A DNA stretch of 64,000 nt from Arthrobacter sp. MSA 4-2 (GCF_016405885.1 NZ_JAEKGC010000003.1:62001-126000), one strand, 5' to 3'. Counted from the first letter of the stretch, positions 17,551 to 26,554 are shown. Numbers and translations are program-made. The notes: generated from the sequence alone by a model not told the origin.

Positions 17551-18318
17551 ATGGAACCCGGCGGAACACCACCCCGGCGGAACGTTGCGGTTTTTCTGGA
17601 TATGGAGAATCTGTACGGCGGGGTTGCCGGGCACCCAACCTCCGTTCCCGTGGGCTCGATCCTCAAGGACATCGGCCAGCTCGTCCGCGACAGCGGAGTC
17701 GGCGCGCTGACTGCGGTGGCCCGGGCCTACGCGAACTGGGGGCGGGCGGAGATGGGCACCTATCGCCGCCAACTGCTCGGGCATGGCGTCGAGCCGGTCC
17801 AGATCTTCTCCTTCAGCCAGGACATCAAGAACGCGGCCGACATCGAACTCGTGGTCGACGCGCTCCGGGTCGCTGCCGAGGCGCCCTGGATCGAGGTATT
17901 CGTGATCGTCAGCGGAGACGGCGGCTACGTTCCGCTGGTGCGGCGGCTGCATGCGCTGGGCAAGTATGTGATCGTGGTGACGACCTCCGGTCCCGACGTC
18001 GGTGCCGTCAGCAGCATGCTCCGGTCGGCCGCGGACCAGTTCCACGTCGTTGCGGTTCCAGAGCCGCCTGCACCGCCGCCGACCCTGGCCGAATACCGGG
18101 AGGCCATCCTCTCGCTGGTCGGCGCGGACCCCGAACTGCTCATCGACGGCCGAGTCAATGGGGCCCGCCTGGGCATGCTGCTGCGCAAGCGGTGGCCCGG
18201 AACCACGAGCAAGAGCTTCCAGTACCGGAGCCTTGGGGCCCTGGTCGAGGAAAACTGCGGGCTGCGCATGATCCGCCACGTCGAGCCGAAGCCCGTCCCG
18301 GAGATGGTTCCCGCCTGA
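17551..18318 (+). CDS. NYN-domain nuclease-like protein with OST-HTH/LOTUS domain
   Basis: Protein of 255 residues (ATG at 17551; a GTG at 17545 is also in frame). The NYN/PIN-like domain spans residues 10-155: FLDMEN at 15-20, an ADIELVVDAL segment with Asp at 97, and IVSGDGGYVPLV with D123. These acidic residues form the metal site in NYN ribonucleases (LabA, MARF1 relatives). Residues 165-245 match an OST-HTH/LOTUS fold (SKSFQYRSLGALVEE), an RNA-binding module. The pairing suggests an RNA-directed role. The target is unknown. Confidence 0.82.
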   Translation: MEPGGTPPRRNVAVFLDMENLYGGVAGHPTSVPVGSILKDIGQLVRDSGVGALTAVARAYANWGRAEMGTYRRQLLGHGVEPVQIFSFSQDIKNAADIELVVDALRVAAEAPWIEVFVIVSGDGGYVPLVRRLHALGKYVIVVTTSGPDVGAVSSMLRSAADQFHVVAVPEPPAPPPTLAEYREAILSLVGADPELLIDGRVNGARLGMLLRKRWPGTTSKSFQYRSLGALVEENCGLRMIRHVEPKPVPEMVPA

Positions 18319-18328
18319 GACCGCCGCG

Positions 18329-18361
18329 GGGCCGGCTCCACGAAATCCGCGAAGCCGGCCC
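18329..18361. terminator. Hairpin between the convergent NYN and E2 genes
   Basis: GGGCCGGCT (18329-18337) pairs with AGCCGGCCC (18353-18361) around a 15-base loop. It may terminate transcription from either side. Confidence 0.55.
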
Positions 18362-18388
18362 GCCGCCGGGAACCGCTCCGGCGCGCCG

Positions 18389-19933
18389 CTAGAGGTCGGC
18401 CAGCAGCCGGGCTGGCTTCTCCATCGCGTCGGCCACGAACCGCAGGAACCCGCCGGCCGTCCCGCCGTCGCAGACCCGGTGGTCGAAGGTCAGGGTCAGT
18501 TCCGTCACCTTCCGGACCGCCAGCGCCCCGTCGACCACCCAGGGCCGGTCGATGATCCGCCCGACGCCGAGGATTGCCGACTCCGGGTGGTTGATGATCG
18601 CGGCGCTGCCGTCCACGCCGAACACGCCGTAGTTGTTCAGCGTGAAGGTTCCGGAGGTCAGCTCCGCCGGAGTGGCCTTCCCGGCACGGGCGGCCCCGGT
18701 AAGGCGGCGGATTTCGGCGTCCAGGGCCCGGGCGTTGAGCACGTCTGCCCTGCAGATGCTCGGCACCACCAGCCCGCGGTCGGTCTGTGCGGCGACCCCA
18801 AGATTGATGCCCTCGACGGTCAGGAGCTCCTGGGAGCCGTCCTCACCGGTGAGGACGCGGGTATTGAGCTCGGGATATTTCGCCAGACCGGCGACGACGA
18901 ACCGCGCAATGAACGCCAACAGGCCGGGGGCGCCGCCGTCGGACTTCAGCGAGGCCCGCAGGTCCAGCAGGGCGGTGGCGTCCACGTCGACCCACACGGT
19001 CGCCTCCGGGATCTCCCGGCGGCTGCGCGAGAGGGTGTCGGCGATCGTCCTGCGCATCCCGCGCAGGGGGACGCGCTCGAGGATGGCGAGTCCGGACCGC
19101 TGATCGATGCTGGACGCCGGCTGCTCCACCGTGGACGCCTCCACCGCCGGCCGTTCCATCGCCGGCGGTTCCATCGCTGGCCGTTCTCTGTCCAGGGCGG
19201 CGGGGGCGCCGGTGCCGCGGCCGGCGAGGGCCGCCTCGACATCCCGGCGCAGGATCAGCCCGTCCGGGCCGCTCCCGCTGAGCTCCCGCAGCACCAGCCC
19301 GCCCTCGACCGCCATCCGGCGGACCAGGGGCGAGATGCAGCGTACGGCCTGCACGGCGTTCCCGCCGTCGGTCACGGCCGGGGCAGTGGGCCCCGGGGTG
19401 ACCGGCCGGGACGGCGAACCGGAGGTCCGGCGCGCACGGGTCCGCTTCCCCGTGCTGCCGCCGGGGGTGCCGTAGCCGATGAGGACGTTGCCCGAGCCCT
19501 GCTCCGGTTCCGGTGCTGCGGCCGCCGCGGCGGCGGTCGAGATGCCGGCCCGCTCCTCGTTCCGGTAGGTTTCGGCCTCCGGTCCGGCGGTGGTCCCGGC
19601 GACGGGTTCGACGCGCGGTGCGGCCCCGGCGGCAGGCGGCTGGACGGCGGGCGTTTCGGCAGCCGGTGCGCCGGCCGCCCGGACGGAGATCAGGGGGGCG
19701 CCGACGTCCAGGGTCTCCCCCGCCGCTCCGTGCAGCACCGCGATGGTGCCGGCGTAGGGGCAGGGCACCTCGACCACGGCCTTGGCCGTCTCGACCTCGG
19801 CGACCGGCTGGTCGACGCGGACCTCATCGCCCTCCTTGACCAGCCAGTTGACGAGTTCAGCCTCGGTCAGGCCCTCGCCCAGATCGGGCAGCCGGAACAC
19901 CTGCAGGGCCGCAGGCAGCGCTTCGGTGCTCAT
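18389..19933 (-). CDS. bkdC: 2-oxoacid dehydrogenase E2 (dihydrolipoyl acyltransferase), probably branched-chain
   Basis: Core subunit of a 2-oxoacid dehydrogenase complex; moves the acyl group from lipoate to CoA. It has 514 residues from the ATG at 19933. A single lipoyl domain has the modified lysine K51 (VETAKAVVE), then an Ala/Pro/Glu linker, an E3/E1-binding domain (ISPLVRRMAVEGG) and a catalytic domain with H485 and D489 (FDHRVCDGG). A second linker repeats Ala-Met-Glu-Pro-like units. Its start overlaps the E1-beta stop by four bases. The E3 gene is not in the window. The branched-chain assignment rests on the operon and the divergent Lrp gene. Confidence 0.85.
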   Translation of the reverse strand: MSTEALPAALQVFRLPDLGEGLTEAELVNWLVKEGDEVRVDQPVAEVETAKAVVEVPCPYAGTIAVLHGAAGETLDVGAPLISVRAAGAPAAETPAVQPPAAGAAPRVEPVAGTTAGPEAETYRNEERAGISTAAAAAAAPEPEQGSGNVLIGYGTPGGSTGKRTRARRTSGSPSRPVTPGPTAPAVTDGGNAVQAVRCISPLVRRMAVEGGLVLRELSGSGPDGLILRRDVEAALAGRGTGAPAALDRERPAMEPPAMERPAVEASTVEQPASSIDQRSGLAILERVPLRGMRRTIADTLSRSRREIPEATVWVDVDATALLDLRASLKSDGGAPGLLAFIARFVVAGLAKYPELNTRVLTGEDGSQELLTVEGINLGVAAQTDRGLVVPSICRADVLNARALDAEIRRLTGAARAGKATPAELTSGTFTLNNYGVFGVDGSAAIINHPESAILGVGRIIDRPWVVDGALAVRKVTELTLTFDHRVCDGGTAGGFLRFVADAMEKPARLLADL

Positions 19934-21039
19934 TGCCCGTCCTCCCACTGCAGCTCGTCGACGGTGTCGAGGATCCGGTCGACGCTGGGCAGGAAGTGAT
20001 GCTCCAGCTTGGGTGCCGGATAGGGAATATCGAAGCCGGTGACGCGCCGCACGGGCGCGGCCAGGGAGTGGAAGCACCGCTCCTGGACCCGGGCCACGAT
20101 CTCCGCGGCGACCGAGGCGAACCCCGGGGTTTCGGCGATCACCACGGCCCGCCCGGTGCGGCGCACGCTCGCGCACACCGTCTCGTCGTCGAAGGGTACG
20201 AGGGAGCGGACGTCGATGACCTCAAGCGACCTGCCCTCCTCGGCGGCGGCCGCCGCGGCGGCCATGGCGGTGGGCACCGAGGGTCCGTAGGCGATTAGGG
20301 TCGCGTCGGTGCCGGAACGGGCGACGACGGCGCTGCCGATGGTCCGCGGCGCGGAACCGTCCTCGAAGGTGCGGCGCAGTTCCCCGAGGTCGACGACCTC
20401 CTTGGACCAGTACAGCTTCTTCGGTTCGAGGAAGACGACGGGATCCGGCGAAGCGATCGCCTCGCGCAGCATGAGGTAGGCGTCGCGGACCGTGGCCGGG
20501 GCGAGGACCGTGAGGCCGGGGGTGTGCGCGTAGTAGGACTCGGAGGAATCGCAGTGGTGCTCCACCCCGCCGATGCCGCCGGCGTAGGGGATGCGGATGA
20601 CCATCGGCAGCAGCACCCGGCCCTTGGTGCGATTGGGCAGCTTGGCGACGTGGCTGACCACCTGCTCGAAGGCCGGATAGGCGAAGGCGTCGAATTGCAT
20701 CTCCACGACCGGGCGCATGCCGTTCATCGCCATCCCGACGGCCATGCCCATAATCCCGGCCTCGGCCAGCGGGGTGTCGAAGCAGCGCCCGGGGCCGAAG
20801 CGGGCAGTCAGCCCGTCGGTGATCCGGAAGACTCCACCGAGGGGTCCGACGTCCTCGCCGAACATCAGCACCGAGCTGTCCGCCGCCATGGCGTCGGCAA
20901 GGGCGGTGTTGAGGGCCTTGGCGAAGGTCACGGCCGTCGCCGCGGACTGGGCTGCCGCCGAGGACTCGGCCGCCGACGGGTCGGCGGGCTGGACGGGCGC
21001 CTCGACCGGGGCCGCCGCGCGTTCGGAGATCTGGGTCAT
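19930..21039 (-). CDS. bkdB: 2-oxoacid dehydrogenase E1 beta subunit
   Basis: Beta chain of the thiamine-dependent decarboxylase, 369 residues. After an Ala-rich N-terminal extension of about 35 residues come the family signatures FGEDVGPLGGVFRIT, DTPLAEAGIMGMAVG, EMQFDAFAYPAFEQ and HHCDSSESYYAHTPGL. C-terminal RSLVPFDDETV and a FASVAAEI segment follow. Its start overlaps the E1-alpha stop by four bases, so translation of E1a-E1b-E2 is coupled. Pyruvate-type E1b is possible, but the alpha2/beta2 arrangement with this E2 fits BCKDH. Confidence 0.88.
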   Translation of the reverse strand: MTQISERAAAPVEAPVQPADPSAAESSAAAQSAATAVTFAKALNTALADAMAADSSVLMFGEDVGPLGGVFRITDGLTARFGPGRCFDTPLAEAGIMGMAVGMAMNGMRPVVEMQFDAFAYPAFEQVVSHVAKLPNRTKGRVLLPMVIRIPYAGGIGGVEHHCDSSESYYAHTPGLTVLAPATVRDAYLMLREAIASPDPVVFLEPKKLYWSKEVVDLGELRRTFEDGSAPRTIGSAVVARSGTDATLIAYGPSVPTAMAAAAAAAEEGRSLEVIDVRSLVPFDDETVCASVRRTGRAVVIAETPGFASVAAEIVARVQERCFHSLAAPVRRVTGFDIPYPAPKLEHHFLPSVDRILDTVDELQWEDGQ

Positions 21040-22166
21040 GGCTGGACCGCCTCGCGTGAGAGCTCGTCGCGCAGCAGGTCGGCCTGCTCCCGGAGCTGTG
21101 CTGTTTTCTGGGTGTAGACGTGGGCGAACAACTCCTGCGGGTCGACCTCGACGTCGGCGTTGAGGCCGGCGCGGATCGAGGCCGCGAGGGCTTCGGCATC
21201 GGCGGCGAACTGCTCCTCCACGGCGTCGTCGAGCAGGGACAGCCCGCGCAGATAAGTGCGCAGCCTGCTGATCGGGTCCTTCGGGATCCACTTGTCGACG
21301 TCCTCGGCGGGCCGGTACCGCGTGGCGTCGTCGGCGTTCGTGTGGGCCTGCATGCGGTAGGTGTGGGCCTCGATCAGGGCCGGGCCGCCGCCGCTGCGGG
21401 CGTGGTCGACGGCCGCGCCGAGCACCGACAGGAGAGCGGCGAGGTCGTTGCCGTCCACCCGCTCCCCCGGCATGCCGTAGCCGATCGCCTTGTGGGCCAG
21501 GGACGGCGCCACCGACTGGTTCTTCAGCGGCACCGAGATGGCGTATTCGTTGTTCTGCACGAAGAACACCACCGGCACGTGGAACACGGCGGCGAAGTTC
21601 AGCGCCTCGTGGAAGTCGCCCTCGCTGGTGGCCCCGTCGCCGCACAGGGCAAGGACCACGGTGTCCTCGCCGCGGAGCTTGGCGGCGTGGGCGACGCCGA
21701 CGGCATGGAGCAGCTGCGTCGCCAGCGGAGTGGCCTGAGGCGCGACGTGCAGTTCGTAGGGGTCGTAGCCCGAGTGCCAGTCGCCGCGCAGGAGGGTGAA
21801 GACCTCCAGCGGATCCACGCCCCGGGTGATGACGGCGACGGTGTCGCGGTAGGTGGGAAACAGCCAGTCCTGGGACTGCAGGACAAGCGCCGCGGACACC
21901 TGGCAGGCCTCCTGCCCGTGGGAGGAGGGGTAGACGGCAAGGCGCCCCTGGCGTACCAGGGCGTTGGCCTGGTCGTTGATGCGCCGGCCAGAGATCAGCC
22001 GCGCGTATCCTGCCAGGAGGGCCCGGGGGTCCGGAAGCGCGTACCGGGCGTCGGAGTGGGCCTCCCCGTGGTGGTCGATCAGCTGCACCGGAACCGGCGA
22101 GGGCAGCAACTGCGTATCGACCCCGCCCTCCGTTCTGGTGGAGTCGCTGTTCGTTGGAATCGTCAT
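21036..22166 (-). CDS. bkdA: 2-oxoacid dehydrogenase E1 alpha subunit
   Basis: First gene of the operon; 376 residues. The thiamine pyrophosphate motif runs from GDG at 176-178 to NN at 205-206. SSHGQEACQV and FPTYRDTVAV are E1-alpha signatures, and HTYRMQAHTNADDATRYR is near the phosphorylation-loop region of the family. With E1b it decarboxylates branched-chain 2-oxoacids derived from valine, leucine and isoleucine. Products prime branched fatty acids, abundant in this group. The 211-base upstream region carries a dyad at 22268-22291 and the divergent Lrp gene. Confidence 0.88.
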   Translation of the reverse strand: MTIPTNSDSTRTEGGVDTQLLPSPVPVQLIDHHGEAHSDARYALPDPRALLAGYARLISGRRINDQANALVRQGRLAVYPSSHGQEACQVSAALVLQSQDWLFPTYRDTVAVITRGVDPLEVFTLLRGDWHSGYDPYELHVAPQATPLATQLLHAVGVAHAAKLRGEDTVVLALCGDGATSEGDFHEALNFAAVFHVPVVFFVQNNEYAISVPLKNQSVAPSLAHKAIGYGMPGERVDGNDLAALLSVLGAAVDHARSGGGPALIEAHTYRMQAHTNADDATRYRPAEDVDKWIPKDPISRLRTYLRGLSLLDDAVEEQFAADAEALAASIRAGLNADVEVDPQELFAHVYTQKTAQLREQADLLRDELSREAVQP

Positions 22167-22267
22167 GTCCGCCTCCGTTGGCCGTGTCCTCGACAGCTTC
22201 CGCGCCGCCGCCCGCGGCTCGCAGGGGGCAGCATTGGATGCTGTGTCACCTTAGTATCGCTTCGGAG

Positions 22268-22291
22268 CGCATTTCGTATCCATCAAATGCG
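22268..22291. promoter_or_regulatory. Candidate operator between bkdA and the Lrp regulator
   Basis: CGCATTT (22268-22274) and AAATGCG (22285-22291) form a perfect 7-bp dyad with a 10-base spacer. It lies about 90-100 bases from each divergent start codon, where an Lrp-type regulator would be expected to bind. Confidence 0.45.
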
Positions 22292-22377
22292 TAAAGTCTG
22301 GAAGGATTGACTCCCGGAGGTCCGGATCGGAGACGAACGGTCCGTGTGAGCTGGATTACAGGAGCGGAGAGAGACAG

Positions 22378-22821
22378 ATGGCCGATGGGCTGTTGGACGA
22401 GGTTGACCGCAGGATCCTGGCCGAGCTGACCCGGGACGGACGGCAGTCGGTCACCTCGCTCGCCGAGAACGTCCACATCTCACGGGCCCACGCCTACTCG
22501 CGGATCTCCCGCCTCACCGAAGAGGGGGTGCTGACGAAGTTCACTGCCCTCGTGGACCCCGTGAAGGCCGGCCTGAAATCCTCGGCCTATGTGACCCTCA
22601 AGGTGCGCCAGCACTCCTGGCGGGAGCTTCGGGAGAAGCTGAGGGAGATTCCCGAAATCCACCACATCGCCCTGGTCGGCGGGGACTTCGACGTGATCCT
22701 GCTGGTGCGCGCGGAAGACAACCTCGACCTGCGCCGGGTGATCTTCGACCGGCTTCAGTCCATGCCGGGCGTCCTGGACACCCAGACCTTCCTGGTGTTC
22801 GAGGACCTCGACACCAGGTAG
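22378..22821 (+). CDS. Lrp/AsnC-family transcriptional regulator, BkdR-like
   Basis: Regulator of 147 residues: an AsnC-type helix-turn-helix (about 5-60, LLDEVDRRILAEL and HISRAHAYSRISRL) and a RAM/AsnC ligand domain (about 65-145, IHHIALVGGDFDVILLVRA). Family members sense amino acids. Its divergent position next to the E1a-E1b-E2 operon makes it the probable regulator of branched-chain oxoacid oxidation, as for BkdR in other bacteria. That is inferred from position. Confidence 0.85.
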   Translation: MADGLLDEVDRRILAELTRDGRQSVTSLAENVHISRAHAYSRISRLTEEGVLTKFTALVDPVKAGLKSSAYVTLKVRQHSWRELREKLREIPEIHHIALVGGDFDVILLVRAEDNLDLRRVIFDRLQSMPGVLDTQTFLVFEDLDTR

Positions 22822-22831
22822 GGCACGGAAA

Positions 22832-22881
22832 AGCACCCGGCGTGCCTGGCTGCCGCGGGCTGCGGCCCCCGGGCTGGTGCT
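22832..22881 (-). terminator. Imperfect hairpin after paaG
   Basis: On the minus strand AGCACC near the paaG stop can pair with GGTGCT (plus strand AGCACC 22832-22837 and GGTGCT 22876-22881), with further G/C pairing inside, followed by four U (A run at 22829-22832). Confidence 0.4.
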
Positions 22882-23680
22882 ACCGTCCGGCGAAACGGGG
22901 CGCGCGCTTCTCCTGGAAGGCGGTGAACCCCTCGGCGTAGTCAGGCGTCCGGCAGAGGGCGGCCTGGGCCGCGTTCTCCTGGTCCACGGCCGCCCACAGC
23001 CCCAGCCGCCGGTCGCGGATCTCGGCCACCAGCTGCTTGGAGGCGCGGAAGGCCCCGGTGGCGCCCGTGGCGACCCGGGCGGCGGTGGCCCGGGTGGTTT
23101 CGAGGAGTTCGCCGGCGGGCAGCGAGCGGCTGAACAGGCCCGACCGCACGGCCTCGGCACCGCTCATCAGCTCGGCGGTGTAGATCAGGTCGAGGGTGCG
23201 GTGGGCACCGAGGCGCTCGGTGAACAGCCAGTGGCCGCCGGAGTCGAGGGTGGCCCCGAGGTTGGCGAAGGGCGACCCGATCTTGGCGTTGTCGGCGGCG
23301 TAGACGACGTCGGTGGCGATGAGCAGGCCCAGCCCGACCCCGAGGCAGGCGCCCTGGGCGGCCGCGAACGTCGGTGCCGGGAAGGCGGACATCTTCTTCA
23401 GCAGCGGGGTGACCAGCCCGGCGAGGTAGGCCTCGGCGTCGTCGGTGTCCGGCGCGACCCCGGAGATGTCCCGGCCTGCGCAGAAAGCGCGGCCCTCCCC
23501 GCGCAGCAGCAGGGCGCGGACGGACCCGTCGGCGGCCGCCGCTTCGGCCTCGTCGTACGCCCGGGACAGGTCCGCGAGCGCCTGCTCGTCGAGGGCGTTG
23601 AGCTTGTAGGGGGCGTTGAGGGTGATCTCGGCGACGCCGTCGTGGAGCTCAAGCGAAATCATGGTGTCCTGCAGTGTCAT
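22880..23680 (-). CDS. paaG: 1,2-epoxyphenylacetyl-CoA isomerase
   Basis: Crotonase-family protein of 266 residues, start ATG 23680 after AGGAGAGGC. In the phenylacetate pathway PaaG turns the ring epoxide into oxepin-CoA. The oxyanion-hole segment FCAGRDI and a catalytic-type Asp, D146 (GATLDSGG), align with the Asp of E. coli PaaG rather than with the two Glu residues of hydratases. The ending AEGFTAFQEKRAPRF also matches PaaG. It is the last gene of the paaABCDE-paaG run, seven bases after paaE. Confidence 0.78.
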   Translation of the reverse strand: MTLQDTMISLELHDGVAEITLNAPYKLNALDEQALADLSRAYDEAEAAAADGSVRALLLRGEGRAFCAGRDISGVAPDTDDAEAYLAGLVTPLLKKMSAFPAPTFAAAQGACLGVGLGLLIATDVVYAADNAKIGSPFANLGATLDSGGHWLFTERLGAHRTLDLIYTAELMSGAEAVRSGLFSRSLPAGELLETTRATAARVATGATGAFRASKQLVAEIRDRRLGLWAAVDQENAAQAALCRTPDYAEGFTAFQEKRAPRFAGR

Positions 23681-23687
23681 GCCTCTC

Positions 23688-24848
23688 CTAGGCGTCGTAG
23701 TCCACCGACACGGCGTCGCTGGTGGGCCGGGCCTGACAGGTCAGGACGTACCCCTTGGCGAGTTCGTCGGGCTCCAGGGCGTAGTTTTCTTCCATCTCCA
23801 CCGTGCCCGAGACGATCTTTGCACGGCAGGTTCCGCAGACCCCGCCGGCGCATGCGAAGGGCACGTCCGGGCGCACCCGCAGGGCGGCGTTGAGCAGGGA
23901 TTCCCGCGCGTGGGTGGGGCTTTCGACGGTGCCCTGCAGCCCGTCGAGGCGGAAGGAGATGGTGTAGTTCTCGCCGTTGTCGGCCGGCCGGACGGGGCGC
24001 CCGGTCTGGCCCTCCGGACGGGCCGGTTCGCCGGTGCTGAACAGTTCGAAGCGGATCTTCTCGGCCGGCACGCCCCGCTCGGCGAGGGTGTCCCGGCACA
24101 GCTGCACGAGTTCGAAGGGCCCGCAGAGGAACCATTCGTCGACGTCCTCGGTGCGCAGCACGCCCCCCAGCAGGGTCTGCAGCTTCTCGGCGTCGATCCG
24201 GCCCGAGAGGAGCGGCGAGATGCGCTGTTCGCGGGAGAGCACGTGGTGGACGGCGAACCGGGCCGGGTAGCGGTCCTTGAGGTCCGCGAGGTCTTCGAGG
24301 AACATCACATCCATGGCCGCCTTATTGGCGTAGATGAGGTCGAAGCGGACGTTCTCCCCGGCGGCGAGGACCGAGCGGGCGATGGAGATGACGGGGGTGA
24401 TGCCGGAGCCTGCCGCCACGGCGACGAAGGTGTTCTGCGTCGCCGTGTCGATCTTCTCGGGGTGGTTCAGCTCCGTCATTTCGTGCTTGGAGATGAACTG
24501 GCCCATGGGGCTCATCACGTCGAGCCGGTCCCCCGCCTTGAGGGACTCGTTGGCCCAGCTGGAGAACACCCCGCCGAGGTCCCGCTTGATCGCCACCCGG
24601 ATTTCGCCAGGGCGCGGCTCGGCGCAGATGGAGTAGCTGCGGCGCACTTCCTTCGGCTCGCCGTCGATGTCGAGCGTGGTCCGCAGCGCCACGTACTGCC
24701 CGGGAACGTAGTCGTATTTTCCGGCCAGGTCCGCCGGCACGGCGAAGGTGACCTCGACGGCGTCGTCGGTCAGCCGGCGCACCTCGGCCACCGTGAGTTC
24801 GTGGAAGGCGGTGCGCCGCTTGTTGGTCGGGGCGAAGGTAACGGCCAT
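23688..24848 (-). CDS. paaE: Phenylacetyl-CoA epoxidase reductase subunit
   Basis: Electron-transfer subunit of the ring epoxidase, 386 residues. An FNR-like FAD domain (VPGQYVALR, RRSYSICAEP) is followed by an NAD(P)H domain (FVAVAAGSGITPV) and a plant-type 2Fe-2S ferredoxin domain with CAGGVCGTC and a further Cys near the end (VLTCQA). It passes electrons from NADPH to the di-iron PaaA. The start is separated from the paaD stop by one base. Confidence 0.93.
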   Translation of the reverse strand: MAVTFAPTNKRRTAFHELTVAEVRRLTDDAVEVTFAVPADLAGKYDYVPGQYVALRTTLDIDGEPKEVRRSYSICAEPRPGEIRVAIKRDLGGVFSSWANESLKAGDRLDVMSPMGQFISKHEMTELNHPEKIDTATQNTFVAVAAGSGITPVISIARSVLAAGENVRFDLIYANKAAMDVMFLEDLADLKDRYPARFAVHHVLSREQRISPLLSGRIDAEKLQTLLGGVLRTEDVDEWFLCGPFELVQLCRDTLAERGVPAEKIRFELFSTGEPARPEGQTGRPVRPADNGENYTISFRLDGLQGTVESPTHARESLLNAALRVRPDVPFACAGGVCGTCRAKIVSGTVEMEENYALEPDELAKGYVLTCQARPTSDAVSVDYDA

Positions 24849-24849
24849 G

Positions 24850-25380
24850 TCAGTGCACCTTGAAGTAGTCGAAGGGTTCCCGGCAGTCCTGGCAGACGTA
24901 GAGCGCCTTGCACGAGGTGGAGCCGAAACGGGTGAGCTCGCGCGTGTTCAGGGAGGAGCACTGGGGGCATTTGACGCTCAGGCTCACCCGCACGGGCCCT
25001 GCGGCGGCCTGCCCGGTGGGCGGGGCGATGCCGTACCGGTTCAGTTTGGCCTTGCCGTCCTCGGTCATCCAGTCGGTGGTCCAGGCCGGGGCGAGGACCA
25101 GTTCCACCCGGGCGTCCGCGTAGCCGTGGGCACGGAGGGCGGTGAGCACGTCGTCGCGGATGGCGTCCATGGCGGGGCAGCCGGAGTAGGTGGGCGTGAT
25201 GACCACGGTGGTTCCGGTTCCGTCCGGACCGACGCGGGCGTCCCGGAGGACGCCCAGGTCCTCAATGGTGAGCACGGGGATCTCCGGGTCGCAGACGGTG
25301 GCGGCGATGTCCCAGACCGCGGCGGCGGCGGGATCGGCCGGCCGGTGTGCCGCGGTGGAGGTGCGGGTGTCGGTGCGCAT
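24850..25380 (-). CDS. paaD: Phenylacetyl-CoA epoxidase maturation subunit
   Basis: Protein of 176 residues related to the DUF59/MIP18 iron-sulfur assembly factors. The N-terminal domain has CDPEIPVLTIEDLG. The C-terminal part has a four-Cys zinc-like site, CPQC then CQDC, with FGSTSCKALY between. PaaD is needed for an active epoxidase but is not in the purified catalytic core. Its stop lies one base from paaE, and its start is five bases beyond the paaC stop. Confidence 0.92.
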   Translation of the reverse strand: MRTDTRTSTAAHRPADPAAAAVWDIAATVCDPEIPVLTIEDLGVLRDARVGPDGTGTTVVITPTYSGCPAMDAIRDDVLTALRAHGYADARVELVLAPAWTTDWMTEDGKAKLNRYGIAPPTGQAAAGPVRVSLSVKCPQCSSLNTRELTRFGSTSCKALYVCQDCREPFDYFKVH

Positions 25381-25385
25381 GAGGG

Positions 25386-26210
25386 CTACCAGGAGGCGCC
25401 GGGGTGCTCGCGGGCGAGGACCTGGAGTTCGGCGAGGATGTAACCGAGGTGCTCGCTGTGCACGCCGCGGCGGCCGCCGCCGGTGGCGCCGGGCACGGCC
25501 GGAACCTCGAGGTCGGCCTCGGCGAGCACCGCGGCGACCGCGGCATCGAAGGGCTCCCGCAGGCTGCTGGGTCGGACGGCGGCGCCGCCGAGGGCATCGA
25601 TCAGGGGCTCGTCCGCGAACAGTTCCTCGACGTAGGGCCAGGTCAGCTTCAGCCCGGCGGTCATGCGGCGGCGGGACTCCTCGGTCCCCTGGGCCAGGCG
25701 CAGCACCCACTGGAGGCTGTGGTCGCGGTGGTAGTCGACCTCCTTGACGGCCTTGGCGGCGATGCCGGCGAGGGTGGGGTGGGTGGAGTGCTGAAGGCGC
25801 GAGTACAGCTCCCACTGGTAGTGGGAGACTACGAACTGGCGGGCGATGGTGCGGGCGAAGTCGCCGTTGGGCTGCTCGAACAGGTGCGCGGAGCGGAACT
25901 CCGGCTCGCGGCGGAAGTAGGCGAGGTCGTCCTCGGTGCGGCCGGAGGCGTGGCCGGCGTAGGTGAGGAAGGAACGGGCGTGGCCGATGAGGTCGAGGGC
26001 GATATTGGCCAGCGCCACATCCTCCTCGAGCTCGGGGGCGCGGGAGATCCACCAGCCGAGGCGCTGGGCGAGGATGAGGGAGTCGTCCCCCAGCCACAGC
26101 GCGTACTCCGCGGCCTCCGGGGAGGGCACGGCATGCGAGGCGGCAATGTCCTCGGGGCGCAGGGCGTTGCCCGGGGTGATGCGGGTGGCGCTGGCGTTGG
26201 CCTCGCTCAC
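25386..26210 (-). CDS. paaC: Phenylacetyl-CoA epoxidase structural subunit
   Basis: Ferritin-like partner of PaaA, 274 residues from a GTG at 26210. Helical segments include YALWLGDDSLILAQRLGWW and HSLQWVLRLAQGTEES. PaaC stabilises PaaA and forms part of the CoA-substrate channel but carries no working di-iron site. It overlaps paaB by four bases. Confidence 0.93.
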   Translation of the reverse strand: MSEANASATRITPGNALRPEDIAASHAVPSPEAAEYALWLGDDSLILAQRLGWWISRAPELEEDVALANIALDLIGHARSFLTYAGHASGRTEDDLAYFRREPEFRSAHLFEQPNGDFARTIARQFVVSHYQWELYSRLQHSTHPTLAGIAAKAVKEVDYHRDHSLQWVLRLAQGTEESRRRMTAGLKLTWPYVEELFADEPLIDALGGAAVRPSSLREPFDAAVAAVLAEADLEVPAVPGATGGGRRGVHSEHLGYILAELQVLAREHPGASW

Positions 26211-26554
26211 AGGTGCTTCACCCCTTCGCTCTTGGTGTAGTAGGTGGCGTGCCGGTAGTCCTTGCCCTGCGGGGATTCGAAGAACTGCTCCTTCGCGGAC
26301 GGGTCGCTGGTGATGATGGCCGAGGAGGGCACCACCCACAGGCTCACTCCCTCGTTGCGCCGGGTGTAGAGGTCGCGGGCGTTGCGCAGCGCCATGTCGG
26401 CGTCGGGCGCGTGGAGGGAACCGGCGTGGACGTGGGAGAGCCCGCGCGAGGACCGCACGAACACTTCCCACAGCGGCCAGGGCTGGCGCTTTTCGGCGGG
26501 CCCTGGGGCCGGCGCCGTCGAGCCGTCGTCGCCGGTTGTTGATCCGCCGGTCAT
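26207..26554 (-). CDS. paaB: Phenylacetyl-CoA epoxidase subunit PaaB
   Basis: Small subunit of 115 residues that bridges PaaAC heterodimers and the reductase. [20 protein letters not shown] and [14 protein letters not shown] are diagnostic. An N-terminal Gly/Ser/Thr-rich stretch of about 20 residues is extra compared with shorter homologues; an internal start is not apparent. It overlaps both neighbours by four bases. Confidence 0.93.
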   Translation of the reverse strand: MTGGSTTGDDGSTAPAPGPAEKRQPWPLWEVFVRSSRGLSHVHAGSLHAPDADMALRNARDLYTRRNEGVSLWVVPSSAIITSDPSAKEQFFESPQGKDYRHATYYTKSEGVKHL

